64,000 nucleotides of DNA. Source: Quillaja saponaria (taxonomy: Eukaryota; Streptophyta; Magnoliopsida; Fabales; Quillajaceae). Of the stretch, positions 49,122 through 60,215 are shown piece by piece. The position numbers and the translations under genes are program-made. Under the pieces are notes generated by a model, which saw nothing but the letters and a program-made list of their open reading frames with translations, was not told the origin of the DNA and did no database searches. The stretch lies in contig CM055611.1 in assembly GCA_029379385.1 (NCBI GenBank), positions 6,510,001 through 6,574,000 of the forward strand. Direction: 5' to 3'. Numbering within the stretch: the first letter of the stretch is position 1; the number at the start of each line of letters is the position of its first letter.

Positions 49122-52100
49122 CTAATTCTCATCATTTACATCGATCAACTCTTTCTCTTCATCATCGTCTTTTTTATCAGTTGAGACGATTTCATCGTCA
49201 TTAGTAAAATCATCATTAACAATTACCCTTGCATGTTTTTTGCTCTTTGATTGAAGAATCTCATTTTAATTAACTTCTTCCATCACATTTCCATCATGAA
49301 ACGATTCAAGGAAACGGTGATCATTTTCAAGGGTAACCAGAGCTGGAAATTAGGTTTCTTAATCTTGAAAAAGTTTGAATGCATCGACACAAAATTTTTT
49401 GTGTTATCTTGATTAGTCATTGGTAAACTAATAAAGTTTCTTGGTTTTACTCTACATATTACCCACCAATTAAGCATTTCTTTTCTTAAATGAATATTTA
49501 TAAAATACATATGTTGCTTGATAACCCAACACAAATGGCTTGTCTGAGTTAAGTTTAGTCTTGTGATTTTCTCATTCAAACCATATTCATTGTATTGAGA
49601 ATCATACCATCAACACTTGAATAAGACAACTTTGTTGTTAGGACCCCATACTCCAACTCAATAACATCGACCAACATACTGTAAAAATTATAATCACATG
49701 CGTCATAACAATTTTTCTTCACACAGACACCATTATTCATTGTATTTTTGTTTTTTACATGATGTTCTGTGTGAAACCTATAACGATTTACGATGTATCC
49801 ATTGTAAGTAGCCACATCAATTTAGACCCCTAGCTATATTATGTATATGCTCATCAACACTTAAATTACTCAATACCTACGTAATTATGATAGTTGTAAG
49901 AATAAAAATGTTATTAATGAAATGTCCGTTTAATTATAATTGACGAATTTCTTTCTAGTTCGCGTAGCCATTGTAGAAACTCCTTTTCACAAAGTCTCTC
50001 GAGTTATTCATTGCTGATAATGGAATCATCAGCTCTCATTATTAAATCAAACTGACTACAAACAAATGTAGGAAAAAATAAGTTATGTGTAAAAAGTTTG
50101 AAAGATAAGAAAAGTTTTTGAAACTTACTCCATAAAAAAGGACATACATATTCACAATCTTCTAGCACTTTAGACTAATAACTCCTAATAGTTTTACCAG
50201 GATAAGAAAATATAGATGCTCAGCCAGTTGCATCAATATCGTCATCATCATTTTGGCATATTTCTCTCATCTTTGTACGCACATTGCTTGCAAAGTAAAG
50301 GCTACAAAAATTTGATGTCTCTTCGAGTATGTAAGCCTTGACAATTAAGTCTTGAACCCGTGATTTGTTGCAATCTCAGAGTATGCATCATCCTATAATG
50401 AAAGTTATACATTATTTAATATACAATTGTAATCCAAATGTATAAGCAATGCAAGCAATTTGAAAGTTACATTTCGAAAGGATATATCAACTGATATTGC
50501 ACTGGGCCACCAACTTTTGCCTCATAAGCCAAGTGAATCAGCAAATGTTCTAAAGCATCCCAAAAATCAGGTATTAACTTAGTTTCCAACTTACAAAGCA
50601 TCACATGTATATTTGACTCTGGTTACTCCATATGTGGAACATTTAGTTCAGTTGCACAAATGTCCCAGAAGAAATGACTAAGTTCTTTAATAGGATTCCA
50701 AATTGGCTTTTGAATGAAGTCTCGAAATGCAATTGACAATAACCTCAGCATTAACACATGACGGTCATCGCTCTTCATACCATAAACTTTGTTTTCTTTT
50801 ATTTTTACACAACGAGATAAGTTAGAAGCATAACCATCAGGGAACTTCACATCATCCTTGATCCATTCACAAACCATCCTTTTATCATCTTTGCTCAAAG
50901 CGTAGGTTCTTTTTGGCTTTAACTATTTTTCATTAACCTCACGTAGCTTTAATTATGGTCGATGACATATTTCTTTTAAATCTTGACACATTCATGGATT
51001 GTCCTTGCTATTACCTTTAAAGTCCATGACAGTATTAAAAATATTGTTAACCATTTTTTCTCAATATGCATGACGTCTAAGTTATGGTATAGTAGGTTGG
51101 TAGACAATACAAAAACTCCCAGAATATACTCATCTTTGCCCAATTATGATCATTTTTGTATGTTAAAACATTAAATAATCTAACACAGCTAAAAGCCTCT
51201 TCACTTGACAATCTAGGAGGTGGTGAGCTTTTCTCAATAATGCTCGTTCAAAAATTGTTTCTTTGCTTTTGAAAATGATGATTCTCATGCAAGAATTGAT
51301 GATGGCAATAAAAAAAAAACAATGTTTTCTATCGTATTTTAGTGTCAAGGATTTTGTACATTCCATATATATAGGACATAATAGTCTACCATGGGTACTT
51401 TACCCAGAAGTCGTTCCATATGCAGGAAAAATCATGAATCATCCATAAAAGAGTAGCTCTCACAACAAAGTTTTGCTTCAAAGACTTATCAAAAGTCAAG
51501 ACACCGTCTCTCCAAAGTATTTTCAATTCATCTATTAAAGGCTTAAGATAGACATCAAAATTCTTGTCAGAATGGAGCAAACAATAAATTAGCAAAGTCA
51601 AAAAAATATTGCGCTACTTCATACACATGCCTGGTGGAAGGTTATAAGGTGTGACAAATATTAGCCAAAATGAATATTGAGATACCGAATTACCAAATTG
51701 AGTGAATCCATTTGTTGAGAGACCAAGTCTGACATTTCTTATTTCTTGTGACCATGATGGATGAACTTTGTCAAAGTGCTTCCATGTCTCCACATCAAAC
51801 GGATGTATCATTACATCAGTTTTTTCCTATTTACCTTCTTTGTGTGATCTCCTGTCTTTTGCAGTGACTTTAAACATATAGAGCCTTTGTAACCTCTTTA
51901 TGATCGGCAAGTATTGCAATACCTTTTGAGATATGTTCTTTTTATCACCTTCTTTGAAACGAGACTCTTTACAAACATCACAAATAGTTACAATTTGAAT
52001 CATAGTAATACAACTGGCACTGATTTGGCCAAACATCAATCTTGCCATATTGAAGGTCTAACTCCTTCACCAAATTCCTAGACTTGTAAAAGAAATTCAG

Positions 52101-52689
52101 GTAACTTCTTATCTTTAGGTAGAATACCCTTAATGATTTGGACGAATCTATTGTAAAATTCTCCAAAACATTGAATTCTGACTTACAGTTCAATAGTTGA
52201 GTCACGACTGAAAAGATGGTTTCCTCACACCTGACCCATACTCAATCATCTACAATTGCCAACATCTTACAAAACTTCGCAGCTTTCAGATTGGGATTCT
52301 CCTAGTCCCTATTGTAATTTAGGTCTACTTAGTATAATATCGTTTATGTCATCTGGTTCATATCAAGTAGTATTTCATCTTCAACAATATTTGACGATCC
52401 AGGTTCCGTAGACTCCACGGTCCCAGTATTACCAACTCGACCCTCACCATGTAGACTCCACTGTCTATATGCAGCAACAAAACATTCTTATAGAGGTGAA
52501 GGTTACTTCTTCTCTATTCAGAAATTTACTATTGTCACAAATTTTGCTAAGACACTGAATTAAGCCATCAAATGTATAACCCCTATTGACAAAGGCATAG
52601 TCGAGAAATTCTTTAACATTTTCCCTAAATTCATCTAACACGGTACGATCCATCACACGACGGTACATCTAACTTTTATCATCAGACAT
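49122..52689 (-). pseudogene. CACTA transposase, TNP2 with DUF4218 and DUF4216 regions
   Basis: From ATG 52689 the minus strand reads MSDDKS, a stop where Trp is usual, then MYRRVMDRTVLDEF (transposase-associated domain). Next come the TNP2 core pieces: PNQCQLYYYDSN-type text (52205-51830), MIHPFDVETWKHFDKVHPSW and NVRLGLSTNGFTQFGNS (51811-51700), TPYNLPPGMCMK (51614), LLIYCLLHSDKNFDVYLKPL and KQNFVVRATLLWMIHDF (51601-51420). A DUF4218-type segment is at 50898-50623 (FPDGYASNLSRCV, SDDRHVLMLRLLSIAFRDF). A DUF4216-type segment is at 49815-49576 (YNGYIVNRYRFHTEHH). An acidic tail ends in a stop at 49122. TNP2 cuts and joins element ends. Numerous stops and frameshifts; inactive. Confidence 0.8.
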
Positions 52690-52750
52690 TATCTATAGGT
52701 TAGTCATATAGAGCCTTCAACTCAATTAATTAAAATGAATGAACCAATTA

Positions 52751-53400
52751 TTGGTATATATATGCTTTCTAACACCTTCAACGCCATCCTAAAGGTTGGT
52801 TCTATCCTATTCCAGAAACCTATACCTCTCATACCAATTCGGATAATATTTCGCTATGGTCTCCTAAGCACATGACATAGACAATCCAATATTGATGTGT
52901 TTATGCATGTACCAGGAGAACATAGAGAAATACAACCAGAATTTCAACCAAATAGACAAAAAGTTAAGCATATCACCATAACAAATGGAGTGTTTGCTTT
53001 CCTTAACTATACACTTAGCTTGGACAATTCAAGAATCATTTTGAATAAAATTAATATACGTTTTCCGTGTCAGACGAACATAGATAAGTTCATTTAAAAC
53101 AATTCTCAAATGGGTTTCTAAGGAAATATGATATGCAATGTATATTTAACATTATAGACGTCATTATGAATTAAGATATTAATGAACAAATATATATTAG
53201 TACACAAAGCTATGAAACTTATAGAAGAGGAGAAATTAAATTTTTTTCTCTGTCAATGGGGGTTGTAGTATATATATATATATATATAATACAATCCTCG
53301 GAATTGTTACCTTAGCTTTTGATTTCCCATATGATGCTTCCATCATAACCACAAGGGTAATGAACCTCTGGGTACTCTTTTCCTTGAATTTGATTTTTCT
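52751..53400. other. Right flank of the CACTA element, nothing recognised
   Basis: No gene. A (TA)n tract of about 10 units lies at 53269-53289, preceded by gggggttgtag. Confidence 0.4.
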
Positions 53401-53577
53401 TTTATTAGGAGACTTAGAGAGGCAATCACGAATTCTGTAACATACAATCACATTTGTAGTATTTACTCATTTGTATTATCTCAAAGGCTATTGTAGATAT
53501 TGCAATTGAGTAAACGCTACAAATGTGGTTGCATAGGTCACTAGATTCGTGATTGCCCGTCCAAGTCTCATAATAAA
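53401..53577. mobile_element. Foldback MITE, about 70-bp inverted arms
   Basis: The left arm (53401-53472) and the right arm (53504-53577) are imperfect reverse complements: tttattaggagactt pairs with aagtctcataataaa, ggcaatcacgaat with attcgtgattgcc, and cacatttgtag.tttactca with tgagtaaa..ctacaaatgtg. The loop is about 30 bp. No coding. A long-arm MITE is the best reading. Ends and target duplication cannot be fixed in the surrounding A/T. Confidence 0.75.
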
Positions 53578-54638
53578 TTTTTTTATATTAATATAGAGGT
53601 GCTATTACTTTTTTTAACCCTCGGGTCATTGCTTCAACTAAGGTTGGATAGATGATCAAACCGGATAACCTGATAAATATATGTAATAATATATTTTTAA
53701 TATTATATAAAATTTTCTATTAATTATAGTTACTAAATGCAAAAAAAAAAAAAAAAATGAAAGTTAAAAGTTCAATATTCATTAAATAATAAGAAAATCA
53801 CATCACAAATAGTCAAATATAGTTATTAATAGTAAATACGACAATTGATAGATTTATTGTACATCACAATATTCAAGTTTCAACTAATAAATCAAAATAA
53901 TGAAGGCAACATCAAATATAAAATACAATTGTTTCACCAATCTTTAATAGCATTGGTATATAGTCAAAAAATAGCTAGCTTTGGTATTAAGGAAAAAACA
54001 TAAACTTTCAGTTTGCAAAAACTGAGATATGAATGAGCTAACATAATGTTGCACAACAAAAATCTTAACAAGAGGTGCTATTACTTTTTTTTTTTTTAAC
54101 CCATATGTAATATACACATACTATGTTAGCATAGGACATGAACTCAAAAGCACAACAGACTAGCTAGATTCCCAAAGTGTGATGTTAATTGACAATTTAT
54201 CACCTGCCTTCATGTTTGTCATCATATAACTAGACTTGTTCACAGCTGATCAGTTTCTCTACAGTTGAAACTCCTAGCAATCACGCTTCCTTTGGCTTGT
54301 TTTTATTTATGGGGTTCCACCTTCATGCTTTTTGAATAAATCCTTCTTGACATAACTGTGTGTGAAACATGTCAATTGTCTCCCCCTGTTGAATTAAACA
54401 TAGAGATTGAATAGTTCATCTTTGTCTTTGCAAAAATCTCTAGCTTATTCCAAATACTCAATATTATCATTAAAAACTAATCATAAATAAAAATTATATT
54501 TCTCTTTCTTAAAGGAAATATTTTACACTATTGTCTTTATTCACATACATCAATATTTTTTTTTCCTCTACACTAGATTCTTGGCTCCACTACTACACAC
54601 CATTTCATATTCTGAATACAAATATCAAAACTAATCTT
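53578..54638. other. AT-rich, no gene recognised
   Basis: Contains poly-A (53741-53757) and poly-T (54086-54098) runs. The words aggtgctattacttttttt occur twice (53596 and 54072), suggesting a small dispersed or flanking repeat around 53600-54100. Confidence 0.4.
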
Positions 54639-55080
54639 CTACATGTATCCACTTGTTCTTTTTCCAGGCTTGTTTGGATATGTTTCATCAATAAGAAATT
54701 TAACAACATCAAGGATCAATCTGAGCTTCTGATTCATGTTTGTATGATAGTAGAACTGCAAGCACATTTCAACTTGTACAAGTATAAAATAAATTAATAT
54801 ATTCAAGACCCTAAAAACTATAGATCTCTTATTGACCAATATACTATTCCAACTCCATCTACACCTTTCTTTTCAAGGAATTAATATGGCCAGTTATAAT
54901 AAAGTAAATCTAGCTATGGTAAGAAAACGTTGTTTTTATGTTAATAATTTTTTTAGAAGATACAATAAGAGATCTAACTTATCACATCATGTGTTTTTAT
55001 CGATGCTCGATATTCCAGCCCTCTAACCTTTCACGGAATGTAAATACATGCTTAGCTTGACTGGTCTTTATTTTAGGTAA
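54639..55080 (-). pseudogene. Decayed paralogue of the MBD-like gene (two domain exons)
   Basis: The exon at 55080 down to about 54975 reads LPKIKTSQAKHVFTFRERL then EGWNIEHR and a stop. It parallels MPQMSTDQ...FNERLEGWNIQRR in the gene at 33791-36141. The exon at 54755-54639 reads FYYHTNMNQKLRLILDVVKF and DETYPNKPGK then a stop, paralleling YYQHIDSRQHFRSINEVVNF and EICPNKPGK. The intron acceptor tgtgcttgcag is identical in both. The FRS of the MBD has become LRL, and the VSGSYD loop is lost to stops. An acidic ATG frame of 37 codons (55356-55246, MEIDSSEDERGEDYD...) lies just upstream and could be a former first exon, but I see no match for it in the intact gene. Confidence 0.7.
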
Positions 55081-55380
55081 CTGAAATTATTACAAAATGA
55101 ATAAGAAATTACAGTGTCCAATATTAACTTGATCAAAATAAACTTTTAAGAGCTAAATTGATAGCACTCATATCTTATAATGAAAAAAAATATTAGTTAT
55201 GTCAGTAATTGCTTTTAAATAAATTGTAAATTGAGGCATACCTTAATTTAGTAAATCATTGATATGATAATCTGATACCATATCATATTTTTGGTATTCA
55301 TCTCCACAGTTATCATAATCTTCTCCCCTTTCATCTTCAGACGAATCAATCTCCATTTTGTTGGGATCACATATTTCTTT

Positions 55381-56672
55381 ACAATATTTTTATTATATCG
55401 GTAAGATTTTGAAAAATGAAAGGGGAAGGCAATACCACACTCTTTCTGGATGTGAAAAATTTTAAAATTAAGTGCATGTCTCTTGAGTAGATATCGAAAT
55501 ATAACAAAAATACTTTTTTATAAATATGTTTAATAATAAACCACTATTGACAAGCCCATCGTTCTTTATTGGTAAAAGAAAACCACGACAAGTGTATATA
55601 TAAAACATCTAGCACGCACATAGATTTTCAATACAATAAAAATATATTAGAATTTTTTTGGTGCTAAAATAAATATAATAATTGATTTTCGTATAAATTG
55701 CTTTAATTTATCATTACCATAGTATTTAATATTTATCACTAGGATATAACCAGTGAAATGCATGGTTTTTGTTTTACTTTAAAATAAATATTTTATGAGA
55801 AAATTATAAAATATATGAATGATAAATTTTTTTACATGCAATTAATTTAAATTAACTTTTTAATTTTAAGTGTGTCATTCATTTCTAAATTGTTTAAAGT
55901 ACTTTTATTGTAGTTAGAGCAGATTAATTATTTAATATTTTTTATTGAAAATAATTATATACAAATGATTAAGTAAAAAAAGAGAGTACACATTATGTGA
56001 CTACTAACTTTTTTTTCTTTTTTTAAAGTCAATCTAAACAAATTAACATACTAGGTAACTTATGTAACTAAATTGAATATTATATACATAATTTTTAAAT
56101 AATTATATCGATTAAGATGCTAATTAGTTCAACTGATAAAATCTCTTAGTGTTGTATATCAATAACCTGGGATAGAATCTCAATTTCACTTGAGATAAAA
56201 GTTTACGAAAACAAAGACATCTACTTCCTAGTGGTTCATAAGCCCAATGAGTTTTTGGAAACTAAAATGATAATACCGGATTGTACAAATCCAATTAGAA
56301 TAGAACACGAGGCCTGATCAAATTATATCAGTCCAATTCAAATTACAACATACATCATCAGTAGTACTTATTGTCTCCTAATTATATTATAATTACTGTA
56401 ACGAACTTTATAGTTGCCTTCTAAATACAATGACACATGGTACAACCTTATTAGCAAGTATATTATATATAAAAAGGGGCTAAAACCTCAAAAGCAAATC
56501 AATTTGTTTTCTCACACCTTCACTCTTTTATAGATTTGCAGCTTATTTACTCTGATTAGTGACTTGATCGATGAAATTTTCCTATATTCCTAGGACCACT
56601 CAGGAGCCACGTGGACAATATCTCAGTTGGTTAAATCTAGATGTAAAGTCCATCTAATTTGGATTTTCGATT
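55381..56672. other. AT-rich intergenic stretch
   Basis: No gene or repeat ends recognised up to the cgatt target site at 56668-56672. Confidence 0.4.
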
Positions 56673-57014
56673 TGTTACGAAGCAGAGAAAGGAAATGGGG
56701 CCAACTGCCTTATTTGTCATTGGGTATAAGGAGAAAACACTGCGTTTGATTAAGTGAAGGTAGTTAGGCTGCTAATAGAGTTTGTTAATTTCAAGTGAAG
56801 GAGTTAGTTAATCTGTTAGGGGTTTGTTAATCTGTTTTAGCTTCTAACGATTGAACTGTTAGCCAAAATGGTATAAAAATTCAGTCCAAGCATCTGTAAG
56901 GGAACTCTTAGCCATAATGAAAATTCTGAGTTTCTTTTCTCTCTCTCTCTTTCTCTTTCTCTTTCTGTGACCCAACTGGTTGATTGCTAAGCTTTTCAAG
57001 AAAAGCTCTTAACA
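56673..57014 (+). repeat. 5' LTR of the Reina-like element
   Basis: TGTTACGAAG...CTTAACA, 342 bp. Contains a tataaaa box (56872-56878), a ct-rich microsatellite (56934-56966) and an end matching the 3' LTR. It differs from the 3' LTR by about a dozen substitutions and one 25-bp indel in the ct tract. Confidence 0.9.
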
Positions 57015-57015
57015 G

Positions 57016-57027
57016 TGGTATCAGAGC
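57016..57027 (+). other. Primer-binding site, initiator Met-tRNA type
   Basis: tggtatcagagc, one base after the LTR end. Confidence 0.9.
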
Positions 57028-57089
57028 TCTTTCCTGGCTCAATAATGGTGAATGTTAACGGAATTGTGATTGATTAGAGATTCACTGCC

Positions 57090-58257
57090 ATGGAAGCTCA
57101 GATGGAGGCCATGGATAACCGATTCACAACTTCGATTCAAGAATTGAAGGCATCTGCACAAGAAGCTCAAGTTAGGACTGATTTGAAGTTACAGGAAGTC
57201 ATGGATGCAGTGGCTTTGATTCAGACTTCTGTGGCTGAGTTACAAGCTGCTCAATTTCATCCAGAGGTGATAAGAGAGCCTATACTGCCTAATCCACCAG
57301 GAATTCCTAGAGCTCCGCCAGAAGTTAGGAGACCACCACCTGTGAACATTCAGGTTCCACTAGTACACCCACAGATGGGAGTAGAAGCACCAGAAATGGA
57401 AATACATGACTATCATTTGCTGAAAAGGGTGGCTCAAGTGGAGTTTCCACGTTTTGAAGGTGATAACTTGAGAGGATGGCTGTTTAAGTGCCAAGAATTT
57501 TTTGAAGTTGATCAAACACCAGAAAACTTGAAGGTCAGAATTGCAGCTATGCATTTTGGGGAGAAGGTGGTAGAGTGGTACCAGGGGTTCTTGGAGGAAA
57601 GAAATATGCAGAGACCACCATGGAATGAATTTCAACAAGCATTGCAGATAAGGTTTCAAGGTAATGTTCTTGCCAGACCTGTTATTGCTTTGAAACATTT
57701 AAAACAGGAGAATAGTGTGGAGGAATACAATGAAAAGTTTGAAGTTTTGAAGAATAGGTGTACTATGAATAAGGAGGTATTGCTTGATTTCTATTTGGGG
57801 GGTTTAAAGGAGGAAATAGTTCATGGAATCAATTTAGTGGAAATACAATCCCTAGCTCATGCAATGAACTTAGCAAGAAACCAAGAAAATTTTCTGAATT
57901 CAACCATTTACAAGAAGTCTTCTCAATACAGCAGTTATAAACCTTACCAAAATACATACAACCAAAGCCAGAGACAGTCTCCAAATCCTAACTTTGTACC
58001 ACCTCCATCCAAACTGTTACCTTCTACCCATATCAATGGCCAACCAATTAGAACCAATAACCTCAATCATAATTCCAAACCTCAAATGTTTAACAGTAAC
58101 AGAAAAGCTCCCAGCTATAAACCTAACCCAAACTAGACAAGAAGAAATTCAATTTCCATGAGTCAAACAGAAATGGAAGATAGAAGGAAGAAAGGGTTTG
58201 TTTTTACTGTAATGATAGTACACCCCAGGTCATTACTGTAGAAGTTCTCAAGTATGC
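57090..58257 (+). pseudogene. gag of the Reina-like element
   Basis: An open frame of 348 codons from ATG 57090 to TAG 58134-58136. The N-terminal 60 residues are coiled-coil-like. A proline-rich stretch follows, then the gag core: LKRVAQVEFPRFEGDNLRGW, then CQEFF, VEWYQGFLEER and PVIALKHLKQENSVEEYNEK. The C-terminal part is Ser/Asn/Pro-rich. After the stop, the zinc-knuckle region (RRKKG, CFYC, GHYC) can be seen only by moving between frames near 58195-58245, so the CCHC knuckle is broken by frameshifts. Gag would form the particle and bind RNA. Confidence 0.8.
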
Positions 58258-58713
58258 ATGACCATTACCTATGATGATGAAGAAAATGAGGGAGGGGAGG
58301 AGGTTTTGGACTTGGCAGAATTCTCAGAAGACAAGGAGGAAGAGATTGCAATCTCTTTGGTAGACTTGACAAGAGTTGACTGGTTGGGAGATAAAAATAG
58401 AGAGTATAAAACTATGAAGGTGATGGGAATTGTAAAGAAACAACCTCTTGTGGTGTTGATTGATAGTGGCAGCACACATAACTTCATTAATATAGAGTTA
58501 ATAAAGAGGTTAGGCTTGAAAATTGAACATGCCAAGCCAATACAAATGGTAGTGGCTGATGGCAGTAAAGTTGCTGTTGACAGCAGTTGCAGACAATTAA
58601 GGTGGAAACTGCAAGACTATGACTTTAAAGCAAACTTCTTAGTCATGCCTTTAGGTAACTATGGAGTAGTGTTGGGTATCCAATGGTTGAGTACATTGGG
58701 AGATATCTGCTAG
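58258..58713 (+). pseudogene. Protease of the Reina-like element
   Basis: The open segment has an acidic linker (about residues 1-40) and an aspartic protease with the active-site motif VVLIDSGSTHNFIN intact (about 58450-58490), then LGIQWLSTLGDI. It ends at TAG 58711-58713, where this family usually has Trp before N-F. The next segment (58714-58890) continues in the same register as a connection to RT. Confidence 0.8.
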
Positions 58714-58890
58714 AATTTTAAGCAACTTACTATGCAGTTTGCATGGAATGGAAGGTCTGTTACCTTGCATGGTTTGCACCAGAAAGTAATCATGAGTGGA
58801 CAAGAGAAGCAGAGGTCACTGAAAGTGAATCAAAACTCAATACTAGTACAAGTAAATACTATGCAGGCTGTTTATTTACAAGAAACATAA

Positions 58891-60215
58891 ATGGAGCTAA
58901 AGATGCTATGGCCAATAGAACTTAGAAATAGTGAAGCTGTACCTGCAGACATGAGCAAGCTACTGCAAGAATTTTATGATGTTTTTGAAGAACCAAAGAG
59001 CATACCTCCAAAGAGATCTTTTGATCACAAGATTGATCTCCAAAAATGTGCTCAACCAGTAAACCTAAGGCCATATAGATATGGACCTCAGTAGAAAGAT
59101 GTCATTGAAGCTATGATTAAAGAAATGCTTAACAACCAAGTGATTAGGCCCAGCTTTAGTCCATTTGCATCTCCAATTGTGTTGGTTAAGAAGAAGGATA
59201 ACACTTGGAGATTTTATGTGGACTATAGAAAACTAAATCAGTTGACTGTTAAAAATAAATTTCCCATTTCAGTGATTGAAGAACTGCTGGATGAGTTATA
59301 TGGTGCCAAGTATTTCTCAAAGCTATATCTGAAGAGTGGATACCATCAGATCAGAATGAAGCCAGAGGATATACACAAGACAGCATTTAGGACTCATGAA
59401 GACCTATATGAATTCATAGTCATGCCCTTTGGTTTGACAAATGCTCCAGCAACATTTCAAGCTTTAATGAATCATGTCTTTAAGCCTTTATTAAGAAAAT
59501 TTGTCCTAGTCTTTTTTGATGATATTCTAGTTTATAGCAGGACTTGGCAGGATCACTTGAAGCATCTCAGAGAAGTCTTGTATTTGTTGAGGAAGAATGT
59601 GCTTTTTGACAAGAAAAGCAAGTGCATTTTTGGAAGCCAACAAGTTGAATATCTGGGACATATACTAAGCCTTAAAGGAGTCATAGTTGATCCTAAAAAG
59701 ATCCAAGCCATGGAGAATTGGCCCAGGCCTAGTACAACCAAGGCACTTAGAAGGTTTCTTGGACTGACTGGCTATTATAGGAGGTTTATTAGAGACTTTG
59801 GGAAGATCAGCAGACCTTTAAACACTTTGTTAAGAAAAAATGCTTTCCAATGGGATGCAACTGCTGAAGAAGCCTCCATGATACTTAAAAGTAAGATGAC
59901 ACAGGCCCTAGTTTTAGATTTGCCTGATTACTCCAGCAGCTTTATTATTGAAACTGATGCTAGTGGAGTGGGAATAGGAGCAGTCCTATTACAGCATGGT
60001 CACCCATTAGCTTTCATTAGTAAAGCATTGGGGCCAAAACACTTGAGCCTATCTACGTATGAGAAGGAACTGATAGCAATTGTATATGTGTCAACAAATG
60101 GAAGCAATATCTGTTAGGAAAACATTTCACCATAAAGACAGATCATTAGTCTCTTAAATATGCACTATAGCAGAAAGAGTGCAATCTAGTTTTACAGAAA
60201 TGGCTATCAAAATTA
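58891..60215 (+). pseudogene. RT and RNase H of the Reina-like element
   Basis: 58891-59094 gives LLQEFYDVFEEPKSIPPKR then a TAG after YGPQ. 59113-60117 is a 334-codon frame containing most of RT: NQVIRPSFSPFASPIVLVKK, KLNQLTVKNKFPISVIEELL, MPFGLTNAPATFQALMN and [16 protein letters not shown], with the catalytic DD present. RNase H begins FIIETDASGVGIGAVLLQHG with SKALGPKHLSLSTYEKEL. A frameshift near 60095 and further stops end the frame; the rest of RNase H (KHFTIKTD) is legible to 60215. RT copies the RNA, RNase H removes it. Confidence 0.85.

Larger units (their letters stand above)
47238..52750 (-). mobile_element. CACTA (En/Spm) DNA transposon, one end identified
   Basis: The left end carries cactactacaaa (47238) and cactacaaaaaatg (47250), the signature CACTA terminus. 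It is followed by a subterminal region (47270-47510) with many tgcatct/agatgca motifs in both orientations, as bound by CACTA transposition proteins. A TNP2-type transposase lies inside, on the minus strand. The other terminus (an inverted ttgtagtg) was not found between 52700 and 54400, so the element is probably truncated on the right, or its end has decayed. Confidence 0.7.

Noticed and set aside
53401..53577. MIRNA gene
   Set aside because: The hairpin has long near-symmetric arms as in MITEs; without small-RNA data a miRNA call cannot be supported.
57016..57027. tggtatcagagc as part of a tRNA gene
   Set aside because: It is only the 12-base primer-binding site complementary to initiator Met-tRNA; no cloverleaf surrounds it. 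The same holds for 25897-25908.
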